Assembly: GCF_000153225.1 (NCBI RefSeq)
Contig: NZ_CH724148.1
Location: forward strand, 2,434,611-2,498,610
Source of the DNA: Polaribacter irgensii 23-P
GTDB lineage: Bacteria > Bacteroidota > Bacteroidia > Flavobacteriales > Flavobacteriaceae
Direction of reading: 5' to 3'
DNA: 64,000 bases
The notes under the pieces are model-generated. The model saw only the letters and a list, made by a program, of their open reading frames with translations, searched no databases and was not told the DNA's origin. The translations under genes were made by a program, and so were the position numbers. Shown piece after piece: positions 17,716 through 25,738 of this stretch (positions are counted from its first letter, which is position 1; every line of letters begins with the position of its first letter).

Positions 17716-18932
17716 TGAATTTTAGAAATCAACTTTTTTTTTTATTTAGTTTATTTGTGACATGCAGTGTTACAGGTCAAGAAATAATGAAAAAAAAACG
17801 GGACTTCGTTCTAATAAGTAAAGGCACACACTTTGTTGCTGGAAGCACTATCACTTTGGAGTTCAAAGGAAATAGTGCCATTTCGTGTGAAATGTATTGC
17901 GCTAATAGCTATGGCAGTACTTTAGTCAAACCTCAACTTCAAGGCGCCCGCATATTTTTTAAAATACCAGCGTATTTAAGTACTAAAACCGGGGTTTTAA
18001 ATTGGCGTATTGTTGGATTAAAGCAACCGCTTTTTGGTTCCTTTAAAATTGTACCAAAAGAAAGTCCAAGTGCTTTAGAAACTTATGTAGGGCCGCCAAG
18101 TATTGAGGCTGGAGGTTCAGATTACAGCATGTTAGTTGTTATACCTACAGACAATTTAGACAATCCTTTGAGACAAGATACCCCGGTATCGATACAACAA
18201 CAATTTTTAGCTTCAGAAAAAAATAAGCTCATTTTTACTAAAAACCTAATTGCTTTTAAACACATCTTTTCCCCTTTAAAAACGGGTAGAATGCTTCTCT
18301 CTTCTGAAGTACTTGGATTAAATTCTAAAGAATATGATATCAATGTAATGCCTGCAATTGCAACAAATTTCAATATCTATTCAAATAGAAACCATACCTA
18401 TGCCGACGGAAATCAGATTACTACCTTCACTACTTCAATAATAAAAGATAAAAACAACAATACAATTAGTGATGGTAATTTTGTTTATTTTTTCATAACA
18501 AACAAAATAGGGGATCTTTTAAAAACTTCTGGAACGACCATTGCCGGAGTGGCAACCGCAAAAATAATACATCCTGATTATGAAGAAAACTGGAATATAA
18601 AAGCCTACATTTTAGGCATGGCTGAAAGCAATACTCTGAAGATAAAATATAAAAAAGTGATTGCCAATTTTGAAGTTGCTTTTATTAAAAATAATAGAAA
18701 AGTTACTGTAGGACCTATCAAAAGTTTTATGGGCCAATTAATTCCTGACGGAATACAGGTGAAAATATCCATTTACAAAGACAAAAAGATCTTAAATGAA
18801 ATTATAAAAAGTTCTAGAGAAGGCTTCGTTTCTTTTAACTTAAATCAAAGTATTTATAAAAACGGAGAGTACGATTTCAAAATATCGACCGCAAAAGTTC
18901 ACAAAACATTTCAATCCATTACACTATGGTAA
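17715..18932 (+). CDS. Secreted protein of unknown function, likely Ig-like domains
   Basis: A 405-residue protein with a signal peptide (about residues 1-22, ending SVTGQ). The rest is beta-rich. A central segment around 215-310 (YADGNQITTFTTSIIKDKNNN and following) resembles invasin or big-1 style Ig-like domains, where a linker is followed by variations on freely available values. No catalytic motif is visible. It starts in the stop of the PTPS-related gene and ends 7 bases inside the GH5-like gene, so all three are translationally coupled and probably act together outside the cytoplasmic membrane. Export accessory or scaffold roles are possible, but nothing in the sequence decides between them. 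Confidence 0.6.
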   Translation: MNFRNQLFFLFSLFVTCSVTGQEIMKKKRDFVLISKGTHFVAGSTITLEFKGNSAISCEMYCANSYGSTLVKPQLQGARIFFKIPAYLSTKTGVLNWRIVGLKQPLFGSFKIVPKESPSALETYVGPPSIEAGGSDYSMLVVIPTDNLDNPLRQDTPVSIQQQFLASEKNKLIFTKNLIAFKHIFSPLKTGRMLLSSEVLGLNSKEYDINVMPAIATNFNIYSNRNHTYADGNQITTFTTSIIKDKNNNTISDGNFVYFFITNKIGDLLKTSGTTIAGVATAKIIHPDYEENWNIKAYILGMAESNTLKIKYKKVIANFEVAFIKNNRKVTVGPIKSFMGQLIPDGIQVKISIYKDKKILNEIIKSSREGFVSFNLNQSIYKNGEYDFKISTAKVHKTFQSITLW

Positions 18933-20443
18933 CTCTAAATAAAATTATTTTTAAAAGCATCTTACTTTTATCCTATCTCCTAATAATTGCCGTCGTGCTA
19001 TTTCTTATCAGTTCTTTATATGGTTATTTAAACACAGGAGCAGATAGAAGTAAAATACTACATACAAAAATAAAAAAAATAGATCAATACCTCCCTAAAG
19101 TTACATGGTTAGAAGATGGAAACCTGGGCCGAAAAATGAATGCGCAAACTTTATCGGAAATTGAAAGTAACTATTTAGATGCGTGGTTCGTTAAAAATAG
19201 TGCATTTCAAACCAATTCAAAAATAGGTATTGACGCGTATTATACAGAAAGCGCAAGAAAAAATATTTTTAATATTATTGGGGCCAATAAAAAGCTAAAA
19301 ATAACCATTGAACGCACCACTTTAAGCCACAACCCTGATATTTTTCTTTTCAGTGAAGATGGTCAATTGGTGGTTTTAGAAGATAAAAACGTTGTCGAAT
19401 ACAAAAGAGTTTTTAAAGACAATAAGTTCATTTTAGAAATTACAGAGATCGCAAATTACAAAGTAATTCTTTTATTGGAAGATGGATTTTGGCGGATTCG
19501 ACACTTGGTCAAGGAAAGTGTCTCAGATTTTGATAAAAAAACAAATGTTGCTCTACCTATTTCAACAAGTATTAAAGGAATCAACTATTATCCGCAGGCC
19601 ACTCCCTGGAATATGTTTGGAAGCGAATTTGACATCAATATAATACGTGAAGATTTTAATCTTATAAAAAACACAAATCTAAATACCATTAGAATTTTTA
19701 TTCCGTATCAAGATTTTGGCAGAGCAAAAGTCAAGGAAAGCAAACTACATAAACTTCGCCAGGTTTTAGACGCAGCAGAAAAAAACGATTTAAAAGTGAT
19801 TGTAACATTGTTTGATTTTTATGGAAACTACGCGGTTATAGATTGGACTTTAAATCGCAGACATGCGGAAACTATTGTTTCTGCTTTTAAAAACCACAAC
19901 GCGCTACTTGCTTGGGATGTTAAGAATGAACCCAATTTAGACTTTGATTCTAGAGGGAAAATGGATGTAATTTCTTGGTTAGAACAAATTATTGTTCTAA
20001 TTAAATCTATTGATAAAAACCATGCAGTAACCATCGGATGGTCTAATATTAGCAGTGCAAGTATCTTAAAGGATCAATTAGATTTTGTTTCGTTTCACTA
20101 TTATGAGGACAAAGATATTTTTGAGGAAAGATATATCGCGTTAAAAAAAATAGTAAAAGACAAACCGCTTGTTTTAGGTGAGTTTGGAGTTACTTCCTAT
20201 CGCGGGTTTTGGAAACCTTTTGGAAGTTCAGAGGAAAAGCAGGCAATGTATTATAAAGAAATGCAAGCGGTATTTGCGAAAAATAAAATTCCCTTTTTAT
20301 CGTGGACGTTGTATGATTTTGATAAAATCCCCAAAGAAGTTGTTGGGGAACTCCCCTGGAGAAGAAATGCTCAAGAGCATTATGGATTTATTAATAAAAA
20401 TGGGGAAAAGAAAAAATCCTTTGAATATATTTTTAAAAATTAA
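18926..20443 (+). CDS. Membrane-anchored glycoside hydrolase, GH5-like, with NTF2-like domain
   Basis: A 505-residue protein with one N-terminal membrane segment (about 9-30) that should anchor it to the inner membrane facing the periplasm. Residues about 75-195 form an NTF2-like domain ending GFWRIRHLV. Residues about 215-505 form a (beta/alpha)8 barrel of clan GH-A type: WDVKNEPN carries the probable acid/base E335, and LVLGEFG the probable nucleophile E419. SFHYYED and SWTLYDFD are further barrel strands. Processive polysaccharide systems commonly include such a hydrolase to trim or release chains. Which glycan it cuts is unknown. It ends overlapping the convergent GT4 gene by 4 bases. Confidence 0.8.
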   Translation: MVTLNKIIFKSILLLSYLLIIAVVLFLISSLYGYLNTGADRSKILHTKIKKIDQYLPKVTWLEDGNLGRKMNAQTLSEIESNYLDAWFVKNSAFQTNSKIGIDAYYTESARKNIFNIIGANKKLKITIERTTLSHNPDIFLFSEDGQLVVLEDKNVVEYKRVFKDNKFILEITEIANYKVILLLEDGFWRIRHLVKESVSDFDKKTNVALPISTSIKGINYYPQATPWNMFGSEFDINIIREDFNLIKNTNLNTIRIFIPYQDFGRAKVKESKLHKLRQVLDAAEKNDLKVIVTLFDFYGNYAVIDWTLNRRHAETIVSAFKNHNALLAWDVKNEPNLDFDSRGKMDVISWLEQIIVLIKSIDKNHAVTIGWSNISSASILKDQLDFVSFHYYEDKDIFEERYIALKKIVKDKPLVLGEFGVTSYRGFWKPFGSSEEKQAMYYKEMQAVFAKNKIPFLSWTLYDFDKIPKEVVGELPWRRNAQEHYGFINKNGEKKKSFEYIFKN

Positions 20444-21651
20444 TTTACTTGATAACTACAATTATTTTTTACTGCGGATACGTTTGAAATATCATAGAAT
20501 GTATCTAAGTAAATACTGGCAATCATGGCCATTGGATATGCAGATGCGGCCTCATAATTCACAATACCTAAAGCCATTCTATATGCGTCATTTGTTACAA
20601 TTGCCTGTATTGATTCTGCAAGGCTAATGGCATTATTAGGTTCAAAAAATTCAGCTCGATATCCCTCCTCTTTTACTAAAAGCGCCAAATCTCCTAAATT
20701 CGGCATGATTACAGCTTTTCCATAACTCCCTGCCTGGTGCAACACTCCAGAACTGCCGGTAGTTGAAGAATACGGGAAAACCACAACAGCACTCTCGTTA
20801 AATAAGATTGGTATTTTATCCTCTTCTACATAACCCATAAAAGTTAACTTCGAAACATCTGCAAACTTTTGCTTGACATTTTCAAGATACAAAGGTGCAC
20901 TTGGGTGATTTGCACCAGCAATTACAATCTCTAGATCCATACCTGTCAAGCCTCTCACAATTTGAACCGCTTCAATTAATAATTCCACTTTTTTATAAGT
21001 GCCAAATTTACCAAACGTCATTATTTTCAATGCCCCTTTGGGCAATTTAAATTTAGGCTTTGTGGGTACTTCAAAAGTTCCATGAGGGACTGCTATTACA
21101 TTTTTTACATTGTATTTTTTTTCCAGCACACCGACATACTTTTTCATTGTTACTGCTACCACATCTGCTTTTAACAACATACGCATCAACAAACTACCTA
21201 TAAAATGGTATGCTGTCTGTAATAGTTTATTCGATGTAATTCCTGCCTTTTTTAAGTCTACCTCTTCTAAAATATTATGCAACAAAACAACTGTAGGAAT
21301 GCGTTTAAGGGTACAAATGAAGGGTAATAAAAGTCCTAATGCGGCAGGTATTTTTCGATCACCAAATTTCATAAACTGCAAATTAAAAAAGATACTGTCT
21401 GGTTGTGTCTCTTTTATTGCTCTGACAACAGTTAAAATATTTCGATATGAATTAAAAGACCAACACTCCTTAATTGTTATCTTGCATCCTTCCTCTAAAA
21501 AATCCATCGTCTTTGGTTTTTTAGTAATATCCGTTAATAAAATAAGTTCTGTAATTTCTGATTTTTGCCTAAACTCTTTTACCAAATGATATGCATATTC
21601 ATTCAATGTTACTTTACTTGGCGGATAAGCCGTTAAAATTGCTAGCTTCAT
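20440..21651 (-). CDS. Glycosyltransferase family 4-like protein
   Basis: A 403-residue GT-B fold glycosyltransferase. The N-terminus MKLAILTAYPPSKVTLNEYAYHLV is the usual donor-independent Rossmann start, followed by NLQFMKFGDRKI and VVLLHNI; the C-terminal domain begins near KIMTFGKFGTYKKVELLIEA. The loop where most GT4 enzymes have EX7E reads GSSGVLHQAG, so both glutamates appear to be G and Q; this variant occurs in some GT4 lineages. It probably adds a sugar to a lipid-linked or growing chain in the cytoplasm. The flippase gene lies upstream in the same direction, 155 bases away, separated by a 10-bp inverted repeat. Confidence 0.82.
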   Translation of the reverse strand: MKLAILTAYPPSKVTLNEYAYHLVKEFRQKSEITELILLTDITKKPKTMDFLEEGCKITIKECWSFNSYRNILTVVRAIKETQPDSIFFNLQFMKFGDRKIPAALGLLLPFICTLKRIPTVVLLHNILEEVDLKKAGITSNKLLQTAYHFIGSLLMRMLLKADVVAVTMKKYVGVLEKKYNVKNVIAVPHGTFEVPTKPKFKLPKGALKIMTFGKFGTYKKVELLIEAVQIVRGLTGMDLEIVIAGANHPSAPLYLENVKQKFADVSKLTFMGYVEEDKIPILFNESAVVVFPYSSTTGSSGVLHQAGSYGKAVIMPNLGDLALLVKEEGYRAEFFEPNNAISLAESIQAIVTNDAYRMALGIVNYEAASAYPMAMIASIYLDTFYDISNVSAVKNNCSYQVN

Positions 21652-21722
21652 AAGATGATTTTAAAAGTTAGTATTGAATAAAAATAGCAGAATGCTTGCT
21701 ACCAAATACTAATAAATAAAGC

Positions 21723-21794
21723 AAACACTCCTGATATTTTAGTTAAAGCGCAATAATATATCGATGAGTGTCACCTTTTAAAAGAGGAGTGTTT
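21723..21794 (-). repeat. 10-bp inverted repeat between flippase and GT4 genes
   Basis: AAACACTCCT (21723-21732) and AGGAGTGTTT (21785-21794) are perfect inverted arms separated by 52 bases. On the minus strand the structure begins 12 bases after the flippase stop and is followed by a T-rich stretch, so it may be a long-loop terminator, an attenuator or a binding site. Confidence 0.4.
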
Positions 21795-21806
21795 TTTATC
21801 TACATC

Positions 21807-23051
21807 TTAAAATTTACCATCGAATTTCATTATTTTCAAATACCATAATATTTGAACTATTAGCAATACGAACATAGAAAAAATCTGCATTTGGACAACT
21901 TGATTTAAACTTTCATGAAACCATATAATTAAAAAGAATTGCAGCATACCAAAAACCCCAGAAATCACTACTGGAATATACTTATCTAAAGAGAGGTAGT
22001 AATATGCAAAAATATTAGACACTGCAAATAAGGACGTCGCCAAAGCGTACTTCCATAATAATGGAGAAATTTCAAGGTAATTATCACCAAATAATAAGTA
22101 AACGATTGTTTCAGGATAGCAGAAGCAGCTCAATACAATACAGCACGATAAAAAAGTAATGTAACCAATGTACTTGAACAATACCACATGCGTACTTTTA
22201 CCTTCTTTTTTTAACTCGATTACTTGCGGTAATAAGAGCATCACAAACATCCAAGCAACAAAATAAACCACTCTTCCAATTAAAGCTAAAGAGGCATATA
22301 ATCCAGCATTGTAGGGTTCAAAATAATGTTTTACCAATAGCACATCACTATTGTTGATTATAATTTGTGTGAGTTCATAAAATGCAGTCAATAAAAAAAA
22401 ATGTTTTATTTGACTTCTTTTCACTCTTTGTAATCTCAATTTTATTGCAATATTAAAAGCCTTATACTTAAAAGGAAGCATCCCAAAGCCGAATGAAATT
22501 ACAATTCCAAATGCTATTATGGCGGCAGATTTCATGTCAAAAATAAAGACAAGACCAAATGTAATGAGCAGTCGACTAAGCATCTCTGTCAAATAGGTAA
22601 TAGACAAATATTGAAACTGCTTTTTACCTTGAAAAATCCCTCTATTGATGCTCATAACAAAATACAAAGGAACACCGATTCCGAAAATAACAAACATCGA
22701 TGCAGATGATGTGATTAATAGCTCTTGCAATTCATTTGAAAATAGCATGATTAATATTCCTATAAAAATGCCCAAAATCATTGCACTTCTATACATTATG
22801 GATACAAAAATCTGAAATGCTTTTGAACTAAAAAGGATGGAAAATTTAGCGGTTACCAATTGAAATGTCATCGCTATAAAAGACAATGTCAATAAAAAAG
22901 TGATTAAAACTACTACATCTGCGAATTTCGATGGTCCTAATATTCTTGCCAAAACAAGGTTGTACAAATAATTACCTCCATTCACAACGAAGACTGTAAT
23001 CATGAAGATTTGTTCTGAGGATACTTTTCTTTTTATGATAGTGATGCTCAT
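21807..23051 (-). CDS. Polysaccharide flippase (MOP/PST superfamily, Wzx-like)
   Basis: A 414-residue integral membrane protein with about 12 hydrophobic spans. The N-terminus (QIFMITVFVVNGGNYLYNLVLARILGPSKFADVV) is the standard opening of oligosaccharide flippases, with the conserved LARILGPS loop. The C-terminal half is more hydrophobic and less conserved, as usual. It should move a lipid-linked sugar or oligosaccharide across the inner membrane. It lies between a GT4-like gene and a STAS gene. It is not closely similar in its opening to PelG, so I use the general family name. Confidence 0.85.
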   Translation of the reverse strand: MSITIIKRKVSSEQIFMITVFVVNGGNYLYNLVLARILGPSKFADVVVLITFLLTLSFIAMTFQLVTAKFSILFSSKAFQIFVSIMYRSAMILGIFIGILIMLFSNELQELLITSSASMFVIFGIGVPLYFVMSINRGIFQGKKQFQYLSITYLTEMLSRLLITFGLVFIFDMKSAAIIAFGIVISFGFGMLPFKYKAFNIAIKLRLQRVKRSQIKHFFLLTAFYELTQIIINNSDVLLVKHYFEPYNAGLYASLALIGRVVYFVAWMFVMLLLPQVIELKKEGKSTHVVLFKYIGYITFLSCCIVLSCFCYPETIVYLLFGDNYLEISPLLWKYALATSLFAVSNIFAYYYLSLDKYIPVVISGVFGMLQFFLIIWFHESLNQVVQMQIFSMFVLLIVQILWYLKIMKFDGKF

Positions 23052-23237
23052 TGCTAAAATAGGGCATGAAATGCTTCTAATATTTTCTTAAGAAGGTGAT
23101 TTTTTTTAAAACAACCGTTGCGTTTTGAACTTTTTAAAAGTAATAAAATAAAAGGTGTCCTGTGACCATAGAAAAAGTACACGACGTTTTTTAAAGTTTT
23201 ACCAATTACGGCGCACTCACATTCTTAAAGCCATGTG

Positions 23238-23516
23238 TTAAGCTAACTTTTGGCTGTTAAAATGATCATATAAATCTTTACTTCCAACCCCTATAATCGT
23301 AAATATTTTTTTCGCTATTAATGCGTCTTGGTAGATTTTAGTGAGTGTTAAAACACCGTGAATATCTATTCGTGTTACTTGCGTAATATCTATAGTTATG
23401 TATTTTCGTTTGGCTAAAATTGATTCGATATAATGTTTCACAGAAAACACATTTTCACAGGTAATATTTCCAAGTATACTAAAACTTCCTTTATTTTCTA
23501 AAATTTGTAAAGCCAT
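23238..23516 (-). CDS. STAS-domain protein lacking the phosphorylatable serine
   Basis: A 92-residue single-domain STAS protein (anti-sigma factor antagonist fold), recognisable from ITIDITQVTRIDIHGVLTL and FTIIGVGSKDLYDHF. In SpoIIAA-type proteins the motif is DSSG with the second serine phosphorylated; here it reads DIHG, so phosphorylation by an RsbW-like kinase is not expected. No kinase or phosphatase partner gene is adjacent. It sits between the flippase (upstream end at 23051) and the divergent TPR/barrel gene, so a part in regulating or scaffolding the polysaccharide machinery is an inference from position. Confidence 0.75.
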   Translation of the reverse strand: MALQILENKGSFSILGNITCENVFSVKHYIESILAKRKYITIDITQVTRIDIHGVLTLTKIYQDALIAKKIFTIIGVGSKDLYDHFNSQKLA

Positions 23517-23670
23517 GATCTATAGATTTTAGGATTAGAATTTAATGCTTGTATAAATATCTTTTAATACCTGATATAAAAAGAACAAATTTCGATGAAA
23601 TAACAATTACTGTAGATGAGCTATTAGGTATGTTTGAATATGATTTCTTAAATTGCAGTAAACCAAGTAC

Positions 23671-25734
23671 ATGAAATTAAGCGCAAAATTATTTCTTTGT
23701 TGTGCACTTTATTCTGCAATCTGCCTGTCTCAAAATATGAAAGAAGGTTTCGCATATTTAGAAACTGGAAAATATAAAAAAGCCGCAACCTTTTTTAGTA
23801 AAATAATAGCGAAGTATCCAGAAAATAAAACTGCTGAAATTTGCTATGGAAGGGCGCTAGGTTTGAATGGAGAACCGGAAGTTGCCACTCTTATTTTTTT
23901 CAATTTATTAAAAAAATATCCAAAAGACTTTGAAATTAAACTGAACTATGCAGAATCTTTATTATGGAATAAAAGCTATCTAAAAGCAGCGCCCTATTAT
24001 GAAGATTTAGTAGCAGAAGAACCTCAAAGCTTTCCAGCATTACTGGGCTATGCCAATAGTCTCTCAAATTTAAAAGTATTCGACAAGGCTCTAAAATACG
24101 TAAATAAAGCATTGTTCATTGCCCCTACTAATATCAATGCAATGACTTCTAAAAAATATATTAATTTAGGTTTTGCGAATCAGTATCTTCAAAAAAGAGA
24201 GTACAATACGTCCTTAAAAATATTATTCGAAAACTTAGTTTTTTTTAAAGAAGATACAGAAACACTTCAAAATATAGCAAACGTATATCTTATTTCTAAA
24301 AACTTTATAAAGGCAGAAGAGACCTACAAAGCACTCGGAAAAAACCCAAAAAATAAGCGAAGTACTCTCAATAGCATGGCCTTGGTTTTTCATTTAAAAG
24401 GAAAAAACAAAAAAGCCTTACAAACAAGCACTGTCGCAATGAACACCCTAACAAAAAAAACGAGTGAAGCAGCACAGCAACGAACAAATGCACGGTATAT
24501 TCATTCGCTCATATGGAACAAAAAGTACCGCAAAGCAAAAAACCAAATTGAAAAGTTAAACAAAAAATATCCCAATAAAAACTGGGTACTAATTTTACAG
24601 GCAACTTTGAATAGCTATCAAAGTAATTATAACAAAAGCATTCGCGATTTCGACCGCATTCTAAAGAATGACAGTACCTCTTTTGATGGGAATCTTGGAA
24701 AGGCCAATGCTCTAAAGGCTTCGGGTGCTTATCTACAAGCTTATAAAAGCGCAAGAAATACCTTAAAATTTTATAAGAATCAAAAAGATGCAGTCTCTTT
24801 TATTCAAAATTTGAATAAAATTTTCACTCCTTTCGCAAGTACAAAAGCTACCTACTCTTTTGATAACGGGAATAATAAAGCGCATGCTTATAAAATGGCT
24901 TCAGAATTCCCTCTTTCTACTAAATTTAAAATAGTAGCAAGTTATAATCATAGAATTACAAGTAATTCATTAAGTGGCCTCAGCGCTACCTCAAACAATG
25001 TGTTAACGGGTATTTCCTATCAAGTGCGCAATCATATAATATTAAAAAGTCTTGTTGGAATTGCCTCCTCAAAAACGGCTACTAATAGTTTCAATCAATT
25101 GTTAGCCGATATCTCTGCTCAGATTAAACCTTTTAAACTTCAAAATTTGGTATTGGGTTATAAAAGAGAGATGCAAAATTTTAATGCAGCACTGTTAGAT
25201 CGAGAAATTGTTCAAAACAGCTATTTATTAAATTATAATTTGAATACTACTTTTAAGTTGGGCTGGTTTACTCAATACTATTACACAACCCAAAATGACG
25301 ATAATTCAAGAAATCTATTATTTACTTCTCTGTATTACCAAATCTTAGAAAGGCCTTCTTTCAAAGCTGGTGTTAACTATCAAAATATTTCATTTAAAAA
25401 CCAAGAACCTACAATTTATTTTAGCCCAAAAAAGTTTAATGCATACGAGCTGTTTTTTAATCTTATAAAGGATGAAACCATCGCAAATAAAAAAGAATGG
25501 TTCTACGAAATAACTGCTGCTGCAGGATTTCAATTTATTGAAAATACTGCAAAGCAAAGCACTTACAGAATACAAGCTAAATTGGGCTACAAATTTTCTG
25601 AAAGAAGTCTTCTTAACTTTTACGGATCTCGAAGTAATATCGCTTCTGCTACTGCAGCGGGATTTACTTTCACAGAAATAGGTTTGCGTTTCAAGTGGCT
25701 TGTCTCAAAAAAACCACTTTTTAAAAATCTTTAA
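23671..25734 (+). CDS. TPR protein with C-terminal outer-membrane beta-barrel (YaiO/PgaA/PelB-like)
   Basis: A 687-residue protein with a signal peptide (about 1-21, ending SAICLS). Residues about 22-375 form tandem tetratricopeptide repeats (for example MKEGFAYLETGKYKKAATFF, FEIKLNYAESLLWNKSY, PALLGYANSLSNLK). Residues about 395-687 are amphipathic beta-strands rich in Y, F, N and S, typical of an outer-membrane barrel, and the protein ends with a barrel-like EIGLRFKW strand and a short tail. The TPR-plus-barrel plan is that of export porins such as PgaA, BcsC and PelB, and of the YaiO family. It is the best candidate for the export channel of the neighbouring polysaccharide locus. It ends 4 bases from the convergent DUF3494 gene. 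Confidence 0.78.
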   Translation: MKLSAKLFLCCALYSAICLSQNMKEGFAYLETGKYKKAATFFSKIIAKYPENKTAEICYGRALGLNGEPEVATLIFFNLLKKYPKDFEIKLNYAESLLWNKSYLKAAPYYEDLVAEEPQSFPALLGYANSLSNLKVFDKALKYVNKALFIAPTNINAMTSKKYINLGFANQYLQKREYNTSLKILFENLVFFKEDTETLQNIANVYLISKNFIKAEETYKALGKNPKNKRSTLNSMALVFHLKGKNKKALQTSTVAMNTLTKKTSEAAQQRTNARYIHSLIWNKKYRKAKNQIEKLNKKYPNKNWVLILQATLNSYQSNYNKSIRDFDRILKNDSTSFDGNLGKANALKASGAYLQAYKSARNTLKFYKNQKDAVSFIQNLNKIFTPFASTKATYSFDNGNNKAHAYKMASEFPLSTKFKIVASYNHRITSNSLSGLSATSNNVLTGISYQVRNHIILKSLVGIASSKTATNSFNQLLADISAQIKPFKLQNLVLGYKREMQNFNAALLDREIVQNSYLLNYNLNTTFKLGWFTQYYYTTQNDDNSRNLLFTSLYYQILERPSFKAGVNYQNISFKNQEPTIYFSPKKFNAYELFFNLIKDETIANKKEWFYEITAAAGFQFIENTAKQSTYRIQAKLGYKFSERSLLNFYGSRSNIASATAAGFTFTEIGLRFKWLVSKKPLFKNL

Positions 25735-25738
25735 TTCC

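Noticed and set aside
23552..23674. A short frame (about 42 residues from a TTG) ending in the TPR/barrel start codon, with protein-like DEITITVDELLGMFEYD.
   Set aside because: It has no ATG, begins just after a stop and matches no family I know; it is not enough to call a gene.
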